DNA of 64,000 nt from Kovacikia minuta CCNUW1 (GTDB lineage: Bacteria; Cyanobacteriota; Cyanobacteriia; Leptolyngbyales; Leptolyngbyaceae), in the NCBI RefSeq assembly GCF_020091585.1, contig NZ_CP083582.1, positions 2,790,001 to 2,854,000 of the forward strand. Reading direction: 5' to 3'. The notes beneath the pieces are model-generated. The model did not search any database and had not been told where the DNA came from. It saw nothing but the letters and a program-made list of their open reading frames with translations. A program made the position numbers and the translations under genes. Below are positions 24,094 through 35,941 of this stretch, in pieces (the first letter of the stretch is position 1; each line of letters opens with the position of its first letter).

Positions 24094-24635
24094 ACTTACG
24101 CCCTGCCACCTTAGCTGATTTAGACCTCCTGCGCCATTGGGATGAACAGCCCCATGTAATCGCCTCTGATCCAAATGATGATTGGCACTGGGAGGAAGAA
24201 CTCGATCGCACTCCTGATTGGCGAGAACAATTGATTGCCGAGATCGACAGTCGGGCAATCGGATTCATTCAAATTATCGATCCGGCACGAGAAGAGAGCC
24301 ATTATTGGGGAGAAGTAGCAGAAAATCTGCGGGCAATTGATATTTGGATTGGCGAAGCATCTAATTTAGGCAAAGGCTATGGCACCCAAATGATGCAGCT
24401 TGCCCTTACCCGCTGTTTTTCTAACCCATTAGTAACGGCAGTCCTCGTCGATCCGCTGGTCAACAATACTCGCGTTCATCGCTTTTATGAACGGTTGGGA
24501 TTCCAATGGGTGGAGCGTCGTCAATTTGGGGACGATGATTGCTTTGTCTATCGCCTGAATCGAGAGGATTGGCATTCTCCAGAAAAAAAGAGGTCAAGCT
24601 ATGAGTTCTTATGTGCTTGGTTTTCAGGACATTGA
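24090..24635 (+). CDS. GNAT acetyltransferase, AAC(6')-like
   Basis: 181 residues. The sequence (LRPATLADLDLLRHWDEQPH, DDWHWEEEL, IGFIQIIDPAREESHYWGE, LRAIDIWIGEASNLGKGYGT, VDPLVNNTRVHRFYERLGF, FGDDDCFVYRL) follows the AAC(6') aminoglycoside acetyltransferase family. The acetyl-CoA loop is GKGYGT. The similarity suggests aminoglycoside N6'-acetylation, although a chromosomal homologue with another substrate is possible. The last about 12 residues overlap the start of the rph gene by 35 bp in another frame. Confidence 0.8.
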   Translation: MNLRPATLADLDLLRHWDEQPHVIASDPNDDWHWEEELDRTPDWREQLIAEIDSRAIGFIQIIDPAREESHYWGEVAENLRAIDIWIGEASNLGKGYGTQMMQLALTRCFSNPLVTAVLVDPLVNNTRVHRFYERLGFQWVERRQFGDDDCFVYRLNREDWHSPEKKRSSYEFLCAWFSGH

Positions 24636-26647
24636 CCAAACAAAAATTGGGATTGTTGGAGGGAAAGGCGCGAACCTCGGAGAACTTTCCAAGATTGAAG
24701 GAATACTCGTGCCTGATGGCTTTTGCATTTCGACGGTCGCCTTCAAAAGAATCATTGAGGAAACACCGTCAATTCAGGAATTGCTGGATCAGTTATCACT
24801 TTTGAAGATGGATGAGCGGGATAAAATCCATGAATTGAGTAGTGCGATTCGTAGAATTATCGAAGGAATAACCATCCCTGAAGACATTCATGTCGCGATC
24901 GCTCACTTCCTCTCCAGTCTTGGAGAAGAAAACGCCTATGCAGTCCGATCCAGCGCAACTGCCGAGGACTTACCAACCGCCTCCTTTGCAGGACAGCAGG
25001 ATACCTATTTGAACATCATCGGCAAGGAGGAAATTCTAAAGCACGTTAGCAAGTGCTGGGCATCGCTATTCACCGAACGGGCAGTCATTTACCGCCTGCA
25101 AAATGGCTTCGATCACCATAAAGTTTACCTGTCTGTGGTGGTTCAGAAGATGATCTTCCCGCAGGCAGCAGGTATTTTGTTCACTGCCGATCCGGTCACG
25201 GGTCATCGGAAAGTGACATCCATTGATGCCAGCTTCGGACTGGGTGAGGCTTTGGTCTCTGGTCGGGTGAATGCGGATAACTACAAGGTGCGGAACGGCA
25301 GGGTGATCGACAAGAAGATAGCCACCAAGAAACTGGCAATTTATGCCCTAAAAGATGGCGGTACGGAAGAACAGGAGATTGAGCCTGAGCGACAGAATCG
25401 GCAAGCATTAACGGACGATCAGATTGTGCAGCTTGAACGCATCGGTCGAACGATCAAAGCTCATTTTGGCAGCCCCCAGGATATCGAGTGGTGCCTGGTG
25501 AATGATACGTTTTACATGGTTCAGAGTCGTCCGATCACGACATTATTCCCAATTCCTGAAACGAATGATCAGGAAAATCACGTCTTTGTTTCTGTCGGTC
25601 ATAACCAAATGATGACTGATGCCATGAAACCATTGGGATTGTCTTTTTTCCTGCTAATGACCCATGCACCTATGTACACGGCGGGTGGAAGATTATTTGT
25701 TGATGTGACAGCGACGCTGGCTTCACCTGCCAGCAGAGAAACGATATTAAACGTCACATTGGGAAAATCTGATCCGCTGATAAAAGATGCACTGACAACC
25801 ATCATAGAACGGGGCAATTTTATACAATTATTACCCGACGAGAGTCCCGGTAAAAGCAGGACAGGGCGATCTCCTGCGGATTTTCAAACCTTAAACGACT
25901 ATGATCCGGCGATTGTGACTGATTTGATTCAACAGAGCCAAACCTCGATCGCAACGTTAAAACAAACCATCCAAACAAAATCAGGATCGGATCTGTTTGA
26001 TTTCATTCTGGAGGATATTCAGCAATTAAAGCAGACCAACGCTAAGTCACAGAGTTTTGGCGTGTTTATGACTGCTATGAATGCGTCCTCCTGGATTAAT
26101 GAAAAGATGAACGAGTGGTTAGGTGAAAAGAACGCAGCGGATACGCTTTCTCAATCTGTACCACACAATATTACGTCGGAGATGGGTCTGGCACTGTTAG
26201 ACGTTGCGGATGCAATTCGTCCTTACCCACAAGTCATTGAGTATTTGCAACAAGTAAAGGAGGATAACTTTCTGGGTGAATTGCTGAAGCTTGAGGGTGG
26301 ACAGGAGGCGCAGAACGAGATCGCTACTTTTCTTGACAGATACGGAATGCGATGTGCTGGAGAGATCGATATTACGAGACCTCGCTGGAGCGAAAAACCA
26401 ACTACCCTCGTTCCGATGATTCTCAGTAACATCAGAAACTTGGAGCCAGGGGAGCGCGATCGCAGACATGAGCAAGGACAACGGTCAGCTTTCAAGAAAG
26501 AACAAGAGCTATTAGCGCGATTGCAGCAACTACCGGATGGTGAACAAAAGGTCAATGAAACAAAACGCATGATCAGGCTGCTCCGGAGTTTCATTGGTTA
26601 TCGTGAATATCCCAAATACGGCATCGTGAGTCACTACTTTGTTTATA

Positions 26648-28142
<1,495 letters not shown>

Positions 28143-28157
28143 TAGCAAGAAAAAGTT

Positions 28158-28517
28158 TTACGTTGGCTGTTCCTGAATATCCATTCGTCGGATTAATCCA
28201 TTCTCAAACGTGTAACGATGCTGAACGAGTTGATCAACCAGCACTTTTCCTTCCAAATCACGGACAACCTGATGGACATCAACGATGATTCTTTGGTTGT
28301 CATCCAGTTGAAATGATTGGGGTTCTACGTGTGGATCAACTAAGTTCCACTGGCGTGTCCAATAGTCCCGTACTGCCTCATGCCCATAGACATATCCACC
28401 TTCCATTCCATTTGCCCATTCCACCTGTGGGTGCATGACAGCAAGGACAGCATTGATATCTCGCCTGTTAAAGTCAGAATAGGCTTGCGTCAGCAGATCT
28501 TGATAAATTTGGGTCAT
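28158..28517 (-). CDS. SnoaL-like (NTF2 fold) protein
   Basis: 119 residues from ATG 28517 (MTQIYQDLLTQAYSDFNRRD). The pattern, including DINAVLAVMHPQVEWANGME, YVYGHEAVRDYWTRQW and TFENGLIRRMDIQ, is that of SnoaL-like/ketosteroid isomerase-like proteins. The substrate is unknown. The frame stays open upstream for another 98 codons into an IS1 remnant, but that part is a different frame of InsA and is not part of this gene. Convergent with rph. Confidence 0.82.
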   Translation of the reverse strand: MTQIYQDLLTQAYSDFNRRDINAVLAVMHPQVEWANGMEGGYVYGHEAVRDYWTRQWNLVDPHVEPQSFQLDDNQRIIVDVHQVVRDLEGKVLVDQLVQHRYTFENGLIRRMDIQEQPT

Positions 28518-28587
28518 ATTGTCAGCGTCAAATCTCGTGCAACTGGAGCTAGCTTCGAGAGTGCCACATTTGATGGCTTGACCTCCA

Positions 28588-28827
28588 TTAAATGACCCAA
28601 GTAATGACAGTGGTATGGTGAACACCTTTGACTCGTTCAATGCTTCGAAATCCCATGCCATTGGCATACATTTTGAGGCATTCGCGCTTGAATTCATCGG
28701 AATACGGAGAAGGTGGGTCATAAGTTTCAATGAACTGCCGCCGACAGGCTTTACAGAGGTAATTTTGTTTACCTCTTTGCCTGCCATTCTTACTGATACT
28801 AGTTGAGCCACATTCCGGACATTGCAT
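28588..28827 (-). pseudogene. IS1 family InsA, N-terminal fragment
   Basis: Begins MQCPECGSTSISKNGRQRGK with CxxC...CKAC zinc ligands, then the HTH FKRECLKMYANGMGFRSIER and VHHTTVITW. This is IS1/InsA from its start to the end of the HTH. It then loses similarity, and no InsB (DDE) part follows. It is the 5' part of a truncated IS1. The right end of the element should lie near 28850, but no matching terminal repeat is left to prove it. Confidence 0.85.
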
Positions 28828-28854
28828 CGTTCTTACCCTGACTTCATATTTCCA

Positions 28855-29869
28855 TTATGCAACGCCAATTAATCCTTCTACACCAACTTCGAGGCGGACA
28901 ACTTTGGTAGCTTCTAAACCAGTGGGTAGGGGCAACGACATCCCGCCATTGGTTGTGACATAGAGGCTGGTATTATCGCCTGCACTTCGCCCAAAGGCTA
29001 ACGCTGTACTGCCTGCAACTCCCCGTTCTGCGGTGGCGATCGTTGTAATTTGTCCGTCCGGAGTAATCTTCACCACACTGTTGTAAACATGGGTAGTGCC
29101 ATACAAATTGCCCTGCTGGTCAAAGGCAAAGTCATCCAGATTAACATTGGTGAGAAATCGTTTGGGAGAACCAGGCGTGAAGTTACTGTGAATGGAAATC
29201 CGAATTAAATGCTGTCGTTGAGTATTAGAGACATATAGCAGTCCTAAATTATTTGTGAGATGAGTTGTGAGAGTGGGCGCGGGCTTCGCCCGCGCCCACT
29301 CTCACAACTCATTTAGGATTGCTATAGAACGTATTGTTATGGATTTTCAAGCCATTGGCAGCAGGAAAGGGATGATTTGGGTTGGAACCGGCTAAGCGAT
29401 CGTCTTGCAGCCAAATACGAGCGGTTTTCTCAATCGCATCACTCTCCCAAATTGCACCTTTGTAGGAATCGGCAATTAAATAGCGATGATCCGTTAAGGG
29501 AGTCATACCATTCAGAAAAATGGCTTCGGGGATTGTGATCAACGTCTCGATATTGCCATTCTCAGTAATACAGAAAACAGTTGCGATTTTCTCCTCAGTC
29601 GCACCTGCAACTAGCAAATTTCCTTGAGAGTCAACAACAATTCCGGCTGCATTTCCGTTGATGTTAGCAATCTCAGCGATCGCACCATCGAGTGTGACTC
29701 GGTAAACTTTTCCTTCTTCGTAACTGGTGATGAAGAGATTTCCCTCAACATCAACGGTAATATTTTCCAAAAATGTATTGAGTGGAAAACTGGCAATCGT
29801 CCTCGCGGGGGCGATCGCCGTTGGGGTCTGGATAAGAATCGGTGTTTTCAAATGGGTGAGAAAAAAACA
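28855..29869 (-). pseudogene. Beta-propeller (SMP-30/NHL-like) protein, broken by a MITE
   Basis: The N-terminal half (ITVDVEGNLFITSYEEGKVY, GIVVDSQGNLLVAG, GMTPLTDHRYLIADSYKGAI) and the C-terminal half ([39 protein letters not shown]) are propeller blades of the gluconolactonase-like type. An 89-bp hairpin MITE interrupts between NNTFY and VSNTQRQ; removing it restores about 330 residues. The start is unclear: TTG 29851 is usable, while ATG 29867-29869 would be in frame if a run of seven T had six. No certain signal peptide is visible. Function unknown. Confidence 0.75.
29236..29324. mobile_element. Hairpin MITE, 89 bp, TA target (IS630/mariner-like)
   Basis: Terminal repeats TAGCAGTCCTAAAT (left) and its near complement (right; one mismatch), flanked by TA on both sides as expected for IS630/Tc1 type insertion. 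Inside is a 25-bp perfect stem (29260-29284 with 29288-29312) closed by a TTC loop. It can form one long hairpin. It lies inside a beta-propeller gene. Confidence 0.88.
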
Positions 29870-29912
29870 TGAAGGAGAACAGGTTGCATCCGGGAATTCT
29901 AGTGAATGAACC

Positions 29913-31435
29913 GATACCTGTCTAGGTATTAAACCTGATTGAGAGAAAATATTAGCGAAGGTCTCTGGTAAAGCCCTTTGCGGTGGTTGATGGTTGCCAG
30001 TGCTGAGCGCAACCGGGTTAGAGTTGAGAAGTCGTCTGCATCAGCGTGGAGGGTGCCAGCATGTTAGCCAGTATCTTTGATGCCTTCATCGAGCAAAGCC
30101 CGATCAGTGTGATGATGCGGGGACTGATGGAACATGTGTTTCAAGCAGAGCGGCTCGATGCCTTGTTTGAAACCTATGCCAAAGTGCAGTACACCCAGGA
30201 GTTGCTGTTTTCAGAGGTGGTGAACGTGTTGAGTTTGGTGGTGTGTGGGGTGCATCCGTCAGTCAACGCCGCCTACAAAGCCAAAGCGACGGAATTGAGT
30301 GTGGAACGGGCGGCCTTTTATCAAAAACTCAATGGCATAGAAATCGGAGTGAGTGCGGCGTTGCTGCGAGAAACGGCAGGGGAATTGAGCCAACTGATTG
30401 AGCACCTGGGAGGGCAACAGGCCGCGTTATTGCCAGGGTATCGGGTGCGGATTCTGGATGGGAATGCGTTAGCAGCAACCGAGCATCGGTTGAAAGTGCT
30501 GCGCTCGGTAGCAGCGGTTCCCTTACCAGGGAAATCGTTGGTTGTCCTCGACCCAGAATTAGGTTTGGCGGTGGACATCTTTCCCTGTGAAGATGGTCAT
30601 GCCCAGGAACGACGATTGTTTGGGCAAGTGTTAGCGACGGTCGCACCAGGGCAATTGTGGATTGCCGACCGCAATATGTGTACATTGGAGATGCTGACTG
30701 GCATTGCCGGACGGCGCAGTACCTTTGTCATTCGAGAACATCAAAATCTCCCCTGGCAAGCGTTAAGCGAGTTGCAATTGGTCACTGTCATGGAAGCCGG
30801 GAGGTGCTTGAGCAGATGGTCAAGATTGAGTTTGAGGGTCAGTGGTTGCATCTACGACGAATTGTCTTACGCTTATCACAACCAACCCGACATGGAGATT
30901 GTGAGATTGTCGTGCTCACGAATTTACCGATTACCGTTGCCAGTGCCACAGTTGTGCTTGAGTTGTATCGAGAACGTTGGCAAGTGGAAGGACTATTCTT
31001 AACGGTTACGAAGAATTTCGAGTGTGAGATTGAGACTTTAGCCTATCCCAGAGCCGCTTTATTCAGCTTTTCTCTCGCTTTAGTGACTTACAACATTCTG
31101 GCAACGCTCAAAGCGGCTTTAGCCAGTGTACACGGAGTGGCAACCATAGCCGCCACGGTGTCTGACTTTTACATGGTTGATGAGCTGCAGGGAACCTATC
31201 GCGGCATGATGATTGCGATTCCGCCCCAGTATTGGCAACCATTCCGCACTATGCCCCTGGCAGAGTTAGCCACGCTGCTCAAACAGTTGGCAACCCAGGT
31301 CAATCTCAAGCGATTTCTCAAGCAACCCAGGAAAAGTAAATCCAAAACGCCTCCACGAGTCCGTGACCCCAAGCATCCCCACGTTTCAACGGCAAAACTT
31401 TTATCTCCTGGCTGAATAACACCTAGACAGGTATC
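29913..31435 (+). mobile_element. IS4 family element, 1523 bp, 11-bp duplication
   Basis: The inverted repeat GATACCTGTCTAGGT opens at 29913 and its complement closes at 31435. An exact 11-bp duplication GTGAATGAACC lies at 29902-29912 and 31436-31446. The insertion lies in the region between the divergent beta-propeller gene and the WD40 gene and probably separates the WD40 gene from its promoter. Confidence 0.92.
30061..31415 (+). pseudogene. IS4 family transposase, frameshifted
   Basis: From ATG 30061 (MLASIFDAFIEQSPISVMMR) the frame runs through the first DDE Asp (RILDGNALAATE) and the second (LWIADRNMCT), then shifts near 30790 (after ELQLV) into the frame EVLEQMVKIEFEGQWLHLR. That frame carries the catalytic Glu in the YRERWQVEGLFLTVTKNFEC block, the IS4 Y-x2-R-x3-E-x6-K signature. 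One base appears to be missing at the shift. The copy is therefore probably inactive unless recoding occurs. Confidence 0.85.
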
Positions 31436-31470
31436 GTGAATGAACCTTAAAGCTGATTGCGGAGCGATCG

Positions 31471-34011
31471 ATGTTCCATTGCCTTTACACACGCGAAGGA
31501 GGACTTCCTCCCCATTCTTTCTACGTGGCAGACGATGGTGAAACTGTATTTAGTTGCATCTACGTGGGTGACCCTCACGATCGCAGCACTTTTCAGACGG
31601 CAATCAAAGGTTGGAATCTGTATAGCGGAGAATGGACCTACACCCTTAACAAGCGCTTTTCAGGGTGGATTGAAGCCTACACCAGTCCAATGGGTATCGT
31701 CCTGGCTCAGGTAGATGAAACATCGGTGGAAGTCTGGGATCTGCAAACGGAGCAAACTCGATGCAGAATTGCCCAGCCGGGTTTTGATGTCCACAGGATG
31801 GCAGTCAGTCGGCAAGGACGCTGCTTGGTGGGGTTTCAAAGCACCTTACAACAGCGCCAGGGTAACAAGAGCTATCCGCCAGAGCGAGATTGGACAGGAT
31901 TTATTCGAGTCTTCGACTTAGATACAGGACGGCAACTGTATGAGTGGACGGTACCAGGGAGGATTGAAACGGTTGCTATCAGCGCCAATGGACAGTTTGT
32001 GGCAGTCGGATATCGGGCGACCCATGCAACCACATCTCAAACAGATGGATCGACCCAGGGTAGCCTGATTCAAGTGTGGGATGTGTACCGCAATCAGGTG
32101 ATTTATCAGTGGGTTGCCTCGACTGGCAAGGGCGTGGACGTGAGTTCAATCGCCTTCAGTCCCGATGGGCAGCGGTTAGTCGCCAGTCTCCACCGCAGTA
32201 AATTGAAAATTTGGAACCTGCACACTGGGGAATTTCATGGCATTCTCCCCTCTTACAAATCCTTCCCCAAACCCACCTATCGAGCGAGTGCAGCTCGGTA
32301 TCCAACCAAACCGATCGCCTTCACCCCCGATAGCCAGTCCCTCTTCAGCCCGGATGGCACTCAGGGGGCTGTCAGCGTGTGGCATATTCCCTCAAAACGA
32401 CGTATTCGGACATTTGATCCAACCCAGGAGTATCCAAAACATCTGCACGAATTACAACTACTGCCCGACAGTTCTACCCATCCGGCTTACCTGGTGGCGG
32501 AACAGTTGAATGGATGGAATTTGCAAACGGGGCGATCGCCCAGCGCCTCCGTCGGACAAAAGTATCCTGGTCAAAAAGTTGGTATCCGTTGGCTGCTGTT
32601 TTCACCCGATCAGCCATGCATGATCGCGGCTTCTGCTATGGAGATTTCAGTTTGGGATGTGCAAACGGGTTCGTTTCACCATGACCTCACAGGATACATC
32701 AAGGTCAATGCCGTCGCGCTTGTACAGGATATCGTAGGATGCCTGAGTGTTCCCGATGACTACTATAACGCTCCTCCGGAGCGGAGATCTGCGCCCAAAG
32801 CGATTTATCGCTGGCATTGGCAAACGGGAGCCATGCTGCCACCGATTCCTGCGCCTGGAGAACCTGTTGCACTAGGAGCCAACGGAACCATCGTTTACCG
32901 TAATCCACAGCATACAGAAATTTGGTCTCTGCAAACGGCAACGCGATGGCAGGTGATTCCCGAAGCGATCGCAAACTTCCCGCCACCCGTTGTCAGTGAT
33001 GATGGCGGAGTTTTGGTTGGCAAATTTGGTGAGCGATTGAAGGCATGGAATCTGCACACCGGAAAGTTGATCTGGCTTTTACGCATTTCAGGCAATGTTA
33101 ATCAACTGACTCTCAGCCCAACGGGTCGTTATCTCGTCTACGCTTACCAGGATCAAGCAGAGCAGCAAGTGATGGATATCTTCAATGGCGACGAAGTATC
33201 CTTGCAAGATTCTGGACGCTTTCGGACTTTCACAGTCTCAACCGATGAGCAACAGATCGTCAGTCCGTTTACGCCCTTTCGGGGTAATAACTACCATTCG
33301 CCCCATGCTCATGAAATTCGAGTATGGGATGCTTCTACAGGACGTTTACTGCGATCGCTCACCTATCACCAAGCACCTGTGATTGCACTGACAATCAGCC
33401 AGGATGGACAGTGGATCTTGAGCTGCGATCGCGATGGCATCATCAAACTGGGTGATTTGCACACCGGAGACGAACTGACAACACTAACAGATCGATCGGA
33501 AGGTAGACCATTACTGACCATCACACCTGATCAGCGAAACTTGATTGTTATCACGAAGGCATGGATAAAAGTTTGGAGCAAGCAACCAAAATCAAAGGTA
33601 CAATCACAGCGGTCATTGCTTCCAGGACAGCCGCTAGAAACACTGCTGAACGAATGGTTGCAAACAGCAATGGAACCACCTTTAGAAGCAGACATACAGG
33701 CAGGGATTACTCAATTTGAAGCGTTTATGACCTACTTTAAGCGTTTATCTTCCTTGGAGCAGAAACAATTAGCTCAGCAAATTCAGCTTCCCCCCTCTGT
33801 CGTGCATGATGACAGTTTACCCATTAGAAAGTACATCCTCATGGGAGAACAAGCAGGGTTTTCCTTCGATGCGAATGCCGTACTCTACTCAGACAAGTGG
33901 GATGAGATTCAGGTTGCCACGGAAATAAAAGATCTGAATGCAGAAGCAGGAAGACGAGCGTCCGAGTTGTTCAATTACCACGGACAGGAGGAAACATTGC
34001 AGAACTCCTAA
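31471..34011 (+). CDS. Large WD40-repeat protein
   Basis: 846 residues. ATG 31471 has GGAG seven bases upstream. It contains about twelve degenerate WD40 blades with endings such as SVEVWDLQTEQTR, IRVFDLDTGRQL, IQVWDVYRNQV, LKIWNLHTGEF, ISVWDVQTGSF and IRVWDASTGRLL, enough for two propellers. The last about 130 residues (LPGQPLETLLNEWLQTAMEP ... FKRLSSLEQKQLAQQIQL) are helical and unrecognised. There is no signal peptide or catalytic domain, so it is a cytoplasmic scaffold by inference. Its upstream region is displaced by an IS4 element 35 bp before the start. Confidence 0.85.
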   Translation: MFHCLYTREGGLPPHSFYVADDGETVFSCIYVGDPHDRSTFQTAIKGWNLYSGEWTYTLNKRFSGWIEAYTSPMGIVLAQVDETSVEVWDLQTEQTRCRIAQPGFDVHRMAVSRQGRCLVGFQSTLQQRQGNKSYPPERDWTGFIRVFDLDTGRQLYEWTVPGRIETVAISANGQFVAVGYRATHATTSQTDGSTQGSLIQVWDVYRNQVIYQWVASTGKGVDVSSIAFSPDGQRLVASLHRSKLKIWNLHTGEFHGILPSYKSFPKPTYRASAARYPTKPIAFTPDSQSLFSPDGTQGAVSVWHIPSKRRIRTFDPTQEYPKHLHELQLLPDSSTHPAYLVAEQLNGWNLQTGRSPSASVGQKYPGQKVGIRWLLFSPDQPCMIAASAMEISVWDVQTGSFHHDLTGYIKVNAVALVQDIVGCLSVPDDYYNAPPERRSAPKAIYRWHWQTGAMLPPIPAPGEPVALGANGTIVYRNPQHTEIWSLQTATRWQVIPEAIANFPPPVVSDDGGVLVGKFGERLKAWNLHTGKLIWLLRISGNVNQLTLSPTGRYLVYAYQDQAEQQVMDIFNGDEVSLQDSGRFRTFTVSTDEQQIVSPFTPFRGNNYHSPHAHEIRVWDASTGRLLRSLTYHQAPVIALTISQDGQWILSCDRDGIIKLGDLHTGDELTTLTDRSEGRPLLTITPDQRNLIVITKAWIKVWSKQPKSKVQSQRSLLPGQPLETLLNEWLQTAMEPPLEADIQAGITQFEAFMTYFKRLSSLEQKQLAQQIQLPPSVVHDDSLPIRKYILMGEQAGFSFDANAVLYSDKWDEIQVATEIKDLNAEAGRRASELFNYHGQEETLQNS

Positions 34012-34052
34012 TTGAGAAGTCTCCTAAATCAATTTATGTAGATATATGTAAG

Positions 34053-34742
34053 ATGCGGTCTACCTTCCCTCAACTACCTGAAGACTACACGATTCGGCGA
34101 TTACAGTTGAACGATCGCGATCGACTGACTCTCCGACTGATACCCAACAATCCTCAACACCTACTATCTCGCCTACCAATTAATCTGCCAGTTAAAACAA
34201 TACTCACTCTTTTCAAAATTAGAGACGGAGTTGTTTTTACCCTATTTGTCACGATCGTTCTGACTGGTGCGCTTTCTCCTGCCATTGCATTTTCAATTGT
34301 CAGTGATATATCAATTAATGTCCCGTGGGTATGGGTATGCGTATGGGTAGGCATCGGTTGGCTGATTCTTCTGGGAAGCTCGATCCGATTCTTTTTAACT
34401 TCTGATGATGATTGGCATCAATTCTGCTGGGTTGTTGAGTATCAAGAACAATTTGTTGCCTATGGTGTCCTGCGTCCATATCATCATTACTCAATACTGG
34501 AATTTCTGCATGTGCATCACAAATGGGCAAGAAAAGGAATTGGTTCAGCCTTAGTCAAAACATTGACTCAAAACGCAGTAGCACCAATTTATGTTGAAAG
34601 TGCGATTCGAGTGGTTGGCTTTTACAAGCGCCTTGGCTTCCGGAAGATTAAATTCAAAGAATTACCACGGGATGTGCAACAACACTTCAATTTTAGAGGT
34701 GCTGCAACGCTGTTAGTTTATGAAGGTATTCAAAATGACTGA
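34053..34742 (+). CDS. GNAT acetyltransferase with two embedded membrane segments
   Basis: 229 residues. The N-terminal strand and helix (YTIRRLQLNDRDRLTLRLI) are followed by two long hydrophobic stretches (about 60-85 and 90-112, FTLFVTIVLTGALSPAIAF and VWVCVWVGIGWLILLG). The GNAT core follows with the acetyl-CoA loop KWARKGIGSALVKTL, then YVESAIRVVGFYKRLGF. A membrane hairpin inside a GNAT domain is unusual. The substrate is unknown. The stop overlaps the start of a close paralogue by eight bases. Confidence 0.75.
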   Translation: MRSTFPQLPEDYTIRRLQLNDRDRLTLRLIPNNPQHLLSRLPINLPVKTILTLFKIRDGVVFTLFVTIVLTGALSPAIAFSIVSDISINVPWVWVCVWVGIGWLILLGSSIRFFLTSDDDWHQFCWVVEYQEQFVAYGVLRPYHHYSILEFLHVHHKWARKGIGSALVKTLTQNAVAPIYVESAIRVVGFYKRLGFRKIKFKELPRDVQQHFNFRGAATLLVYEGIQND

Positions 34743-35375
34743 TAGTTCTTCACTCCCGGATGGTTATCAAATCCGCCGATTGCAATTAAACGATCGCGAT
34801 CGCTTACGTCTTTACATGATGCCTGGTAATCCTCGCGATGTATTGGCTACTGTACCTATTAAAACAATGCTTATTCTCTACAAAATTGGGCATGGCGTTG
34901 CTCTTGCAATCATCCCTTGGGCTGCGCTCTATTTCGTGACAATGCTGATGGTGATTACCAGCTTATCAATTAACTGGTTGTGGATAGGCATGAGTTGGTT
35001 TGTTCTGTTAGGAGTTTGCATACGGGTTGCTTTCACAATACGTGAAGATTGGCTGCAATTTTGCTGGGTTGTTGAACAGCAGGAACGGTTCGTTGCCTAT
35101 GGCGTGTTACGCCCTCATGGAGTTCTTCAGTCTTGGAACTGCTGCAAGTCCATCCAAAATGGGCGCGTAGAGGAATTGGTTCAGCATTGGTTAAAACAAT
35201 GATTGATCACTCTCCTAAGCCTGTTTATGTTGACAGTGCTGTTGGTGCGGTGAAATTTTATATTCGCCTAGGTTTTCACAAAGTTCGTTTCAAAGAACTA
35301 CCGCTAGATGTTCAAAAGCGTTTTAGCTTGAGGGGAGTTGCAACATTGCTGGTTTATGAGGAGATTCATGATTAG
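34735..35375 (+). pseudogene. Paralogous membrane-embedded GNAT, frameshifted
   Basis: A tandem copy of the preceding gene: MTDSSSLPDGYQIRRLQLND, the same membrane hairpin and FCWVVEQQERFVAYGVLRPH. The frame is lost near 35125. The rest (LELLQVHPKWARRGIGSALV, YVDSAVGAVKFYIRLGF, GVATLLVYEEI) continues in another phase up to 35375, so one base has been gained or lost. Divergence of the two copies is moderate, suggesting an old duplication with later decay of the second copy. Confidence 0.82.
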
Positions 35376-35419
35376 TGCGATCGCACCTGAGCCAACCTGT
35401 TCATCTAACAAATATACAT

Positions 35420-35941
35420 ATGCATACCCTGAGAGAAGTCCTAGATTTCATTTCCGATTTTGTTCCATTGCCTTCCGCTAGTGGTCAAATGAGCTATCCA
35501 CTCCTCAATGCAGGATTGGAATGGGAAGACATTGAACAGCAGGTTTCAGTTCTACCGTTCAAGCTGGCAGAGGAAGTGTACGACCTGTACCAATGGAGTA
35601 ATGGTGCATACTTAGGCAGTCTTCCTTATCCAAACAAGAGTGATTGGAGTACTCATTATCAACCCGTTTTTAACATCCTGCCGTTAGAACGGGCGATCGC
35701 AATTGCCTAAGATTGGGGGAATGGTTCCTTTCCTTTAACAGAGGAAGAGAGTGCCTATGTATGTTTTACCGTTGGGACTTCAGAACAACAAAGAACTGCA
35801 CCCATCTTTTGTAGCGATGAATCTTGTGATACGCGAAATCAAACCCCCTGTTTTGAAAGTTTAACTAGCATGATGATTCGTTTAATGGAAGCGGTGAACC
35901 ATCAAAGTAACCTTCTAAGGGAGAACACAAATGAACAATAG
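35420..35941 (+). pseudogene. SUKH (SMI1/KNR4)-like protein with premature stop
   Basis: From ATG 35420 (MHTLREVLDFISDFVPLP) the frame encodes a SUKH-like domain: LPFKLAEEVYDLYQWSNGA, then FNILPLERAIAIA. TAA at 35708-35710 interrupts it. After the stop the same frame continues with DWGNGSFPLTEEESAYVCFT to a natural end at 35941. Reading through gives about 173 residues. SUKH proteins are often immunity proteins against toxins or components of contact-dependent systems. The stop marks it as inactive or read through. The 3' end overlaps the next gene by 11 bp. Confidence 0.7.

Noticed and set aside
28518..28811. N-terminal extension of the NTF2-like protein
   Set aside because: It is an out-of-frame reading of the IS1 InsA remnant on the same strand.
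29260..29312. Strong hairpin taken at first as a transcription terminator
   Set aside because: It lies inside an otherwise continuous beta-propeller gene and has terminal repeats with a TA duplication, so it is a MITE.
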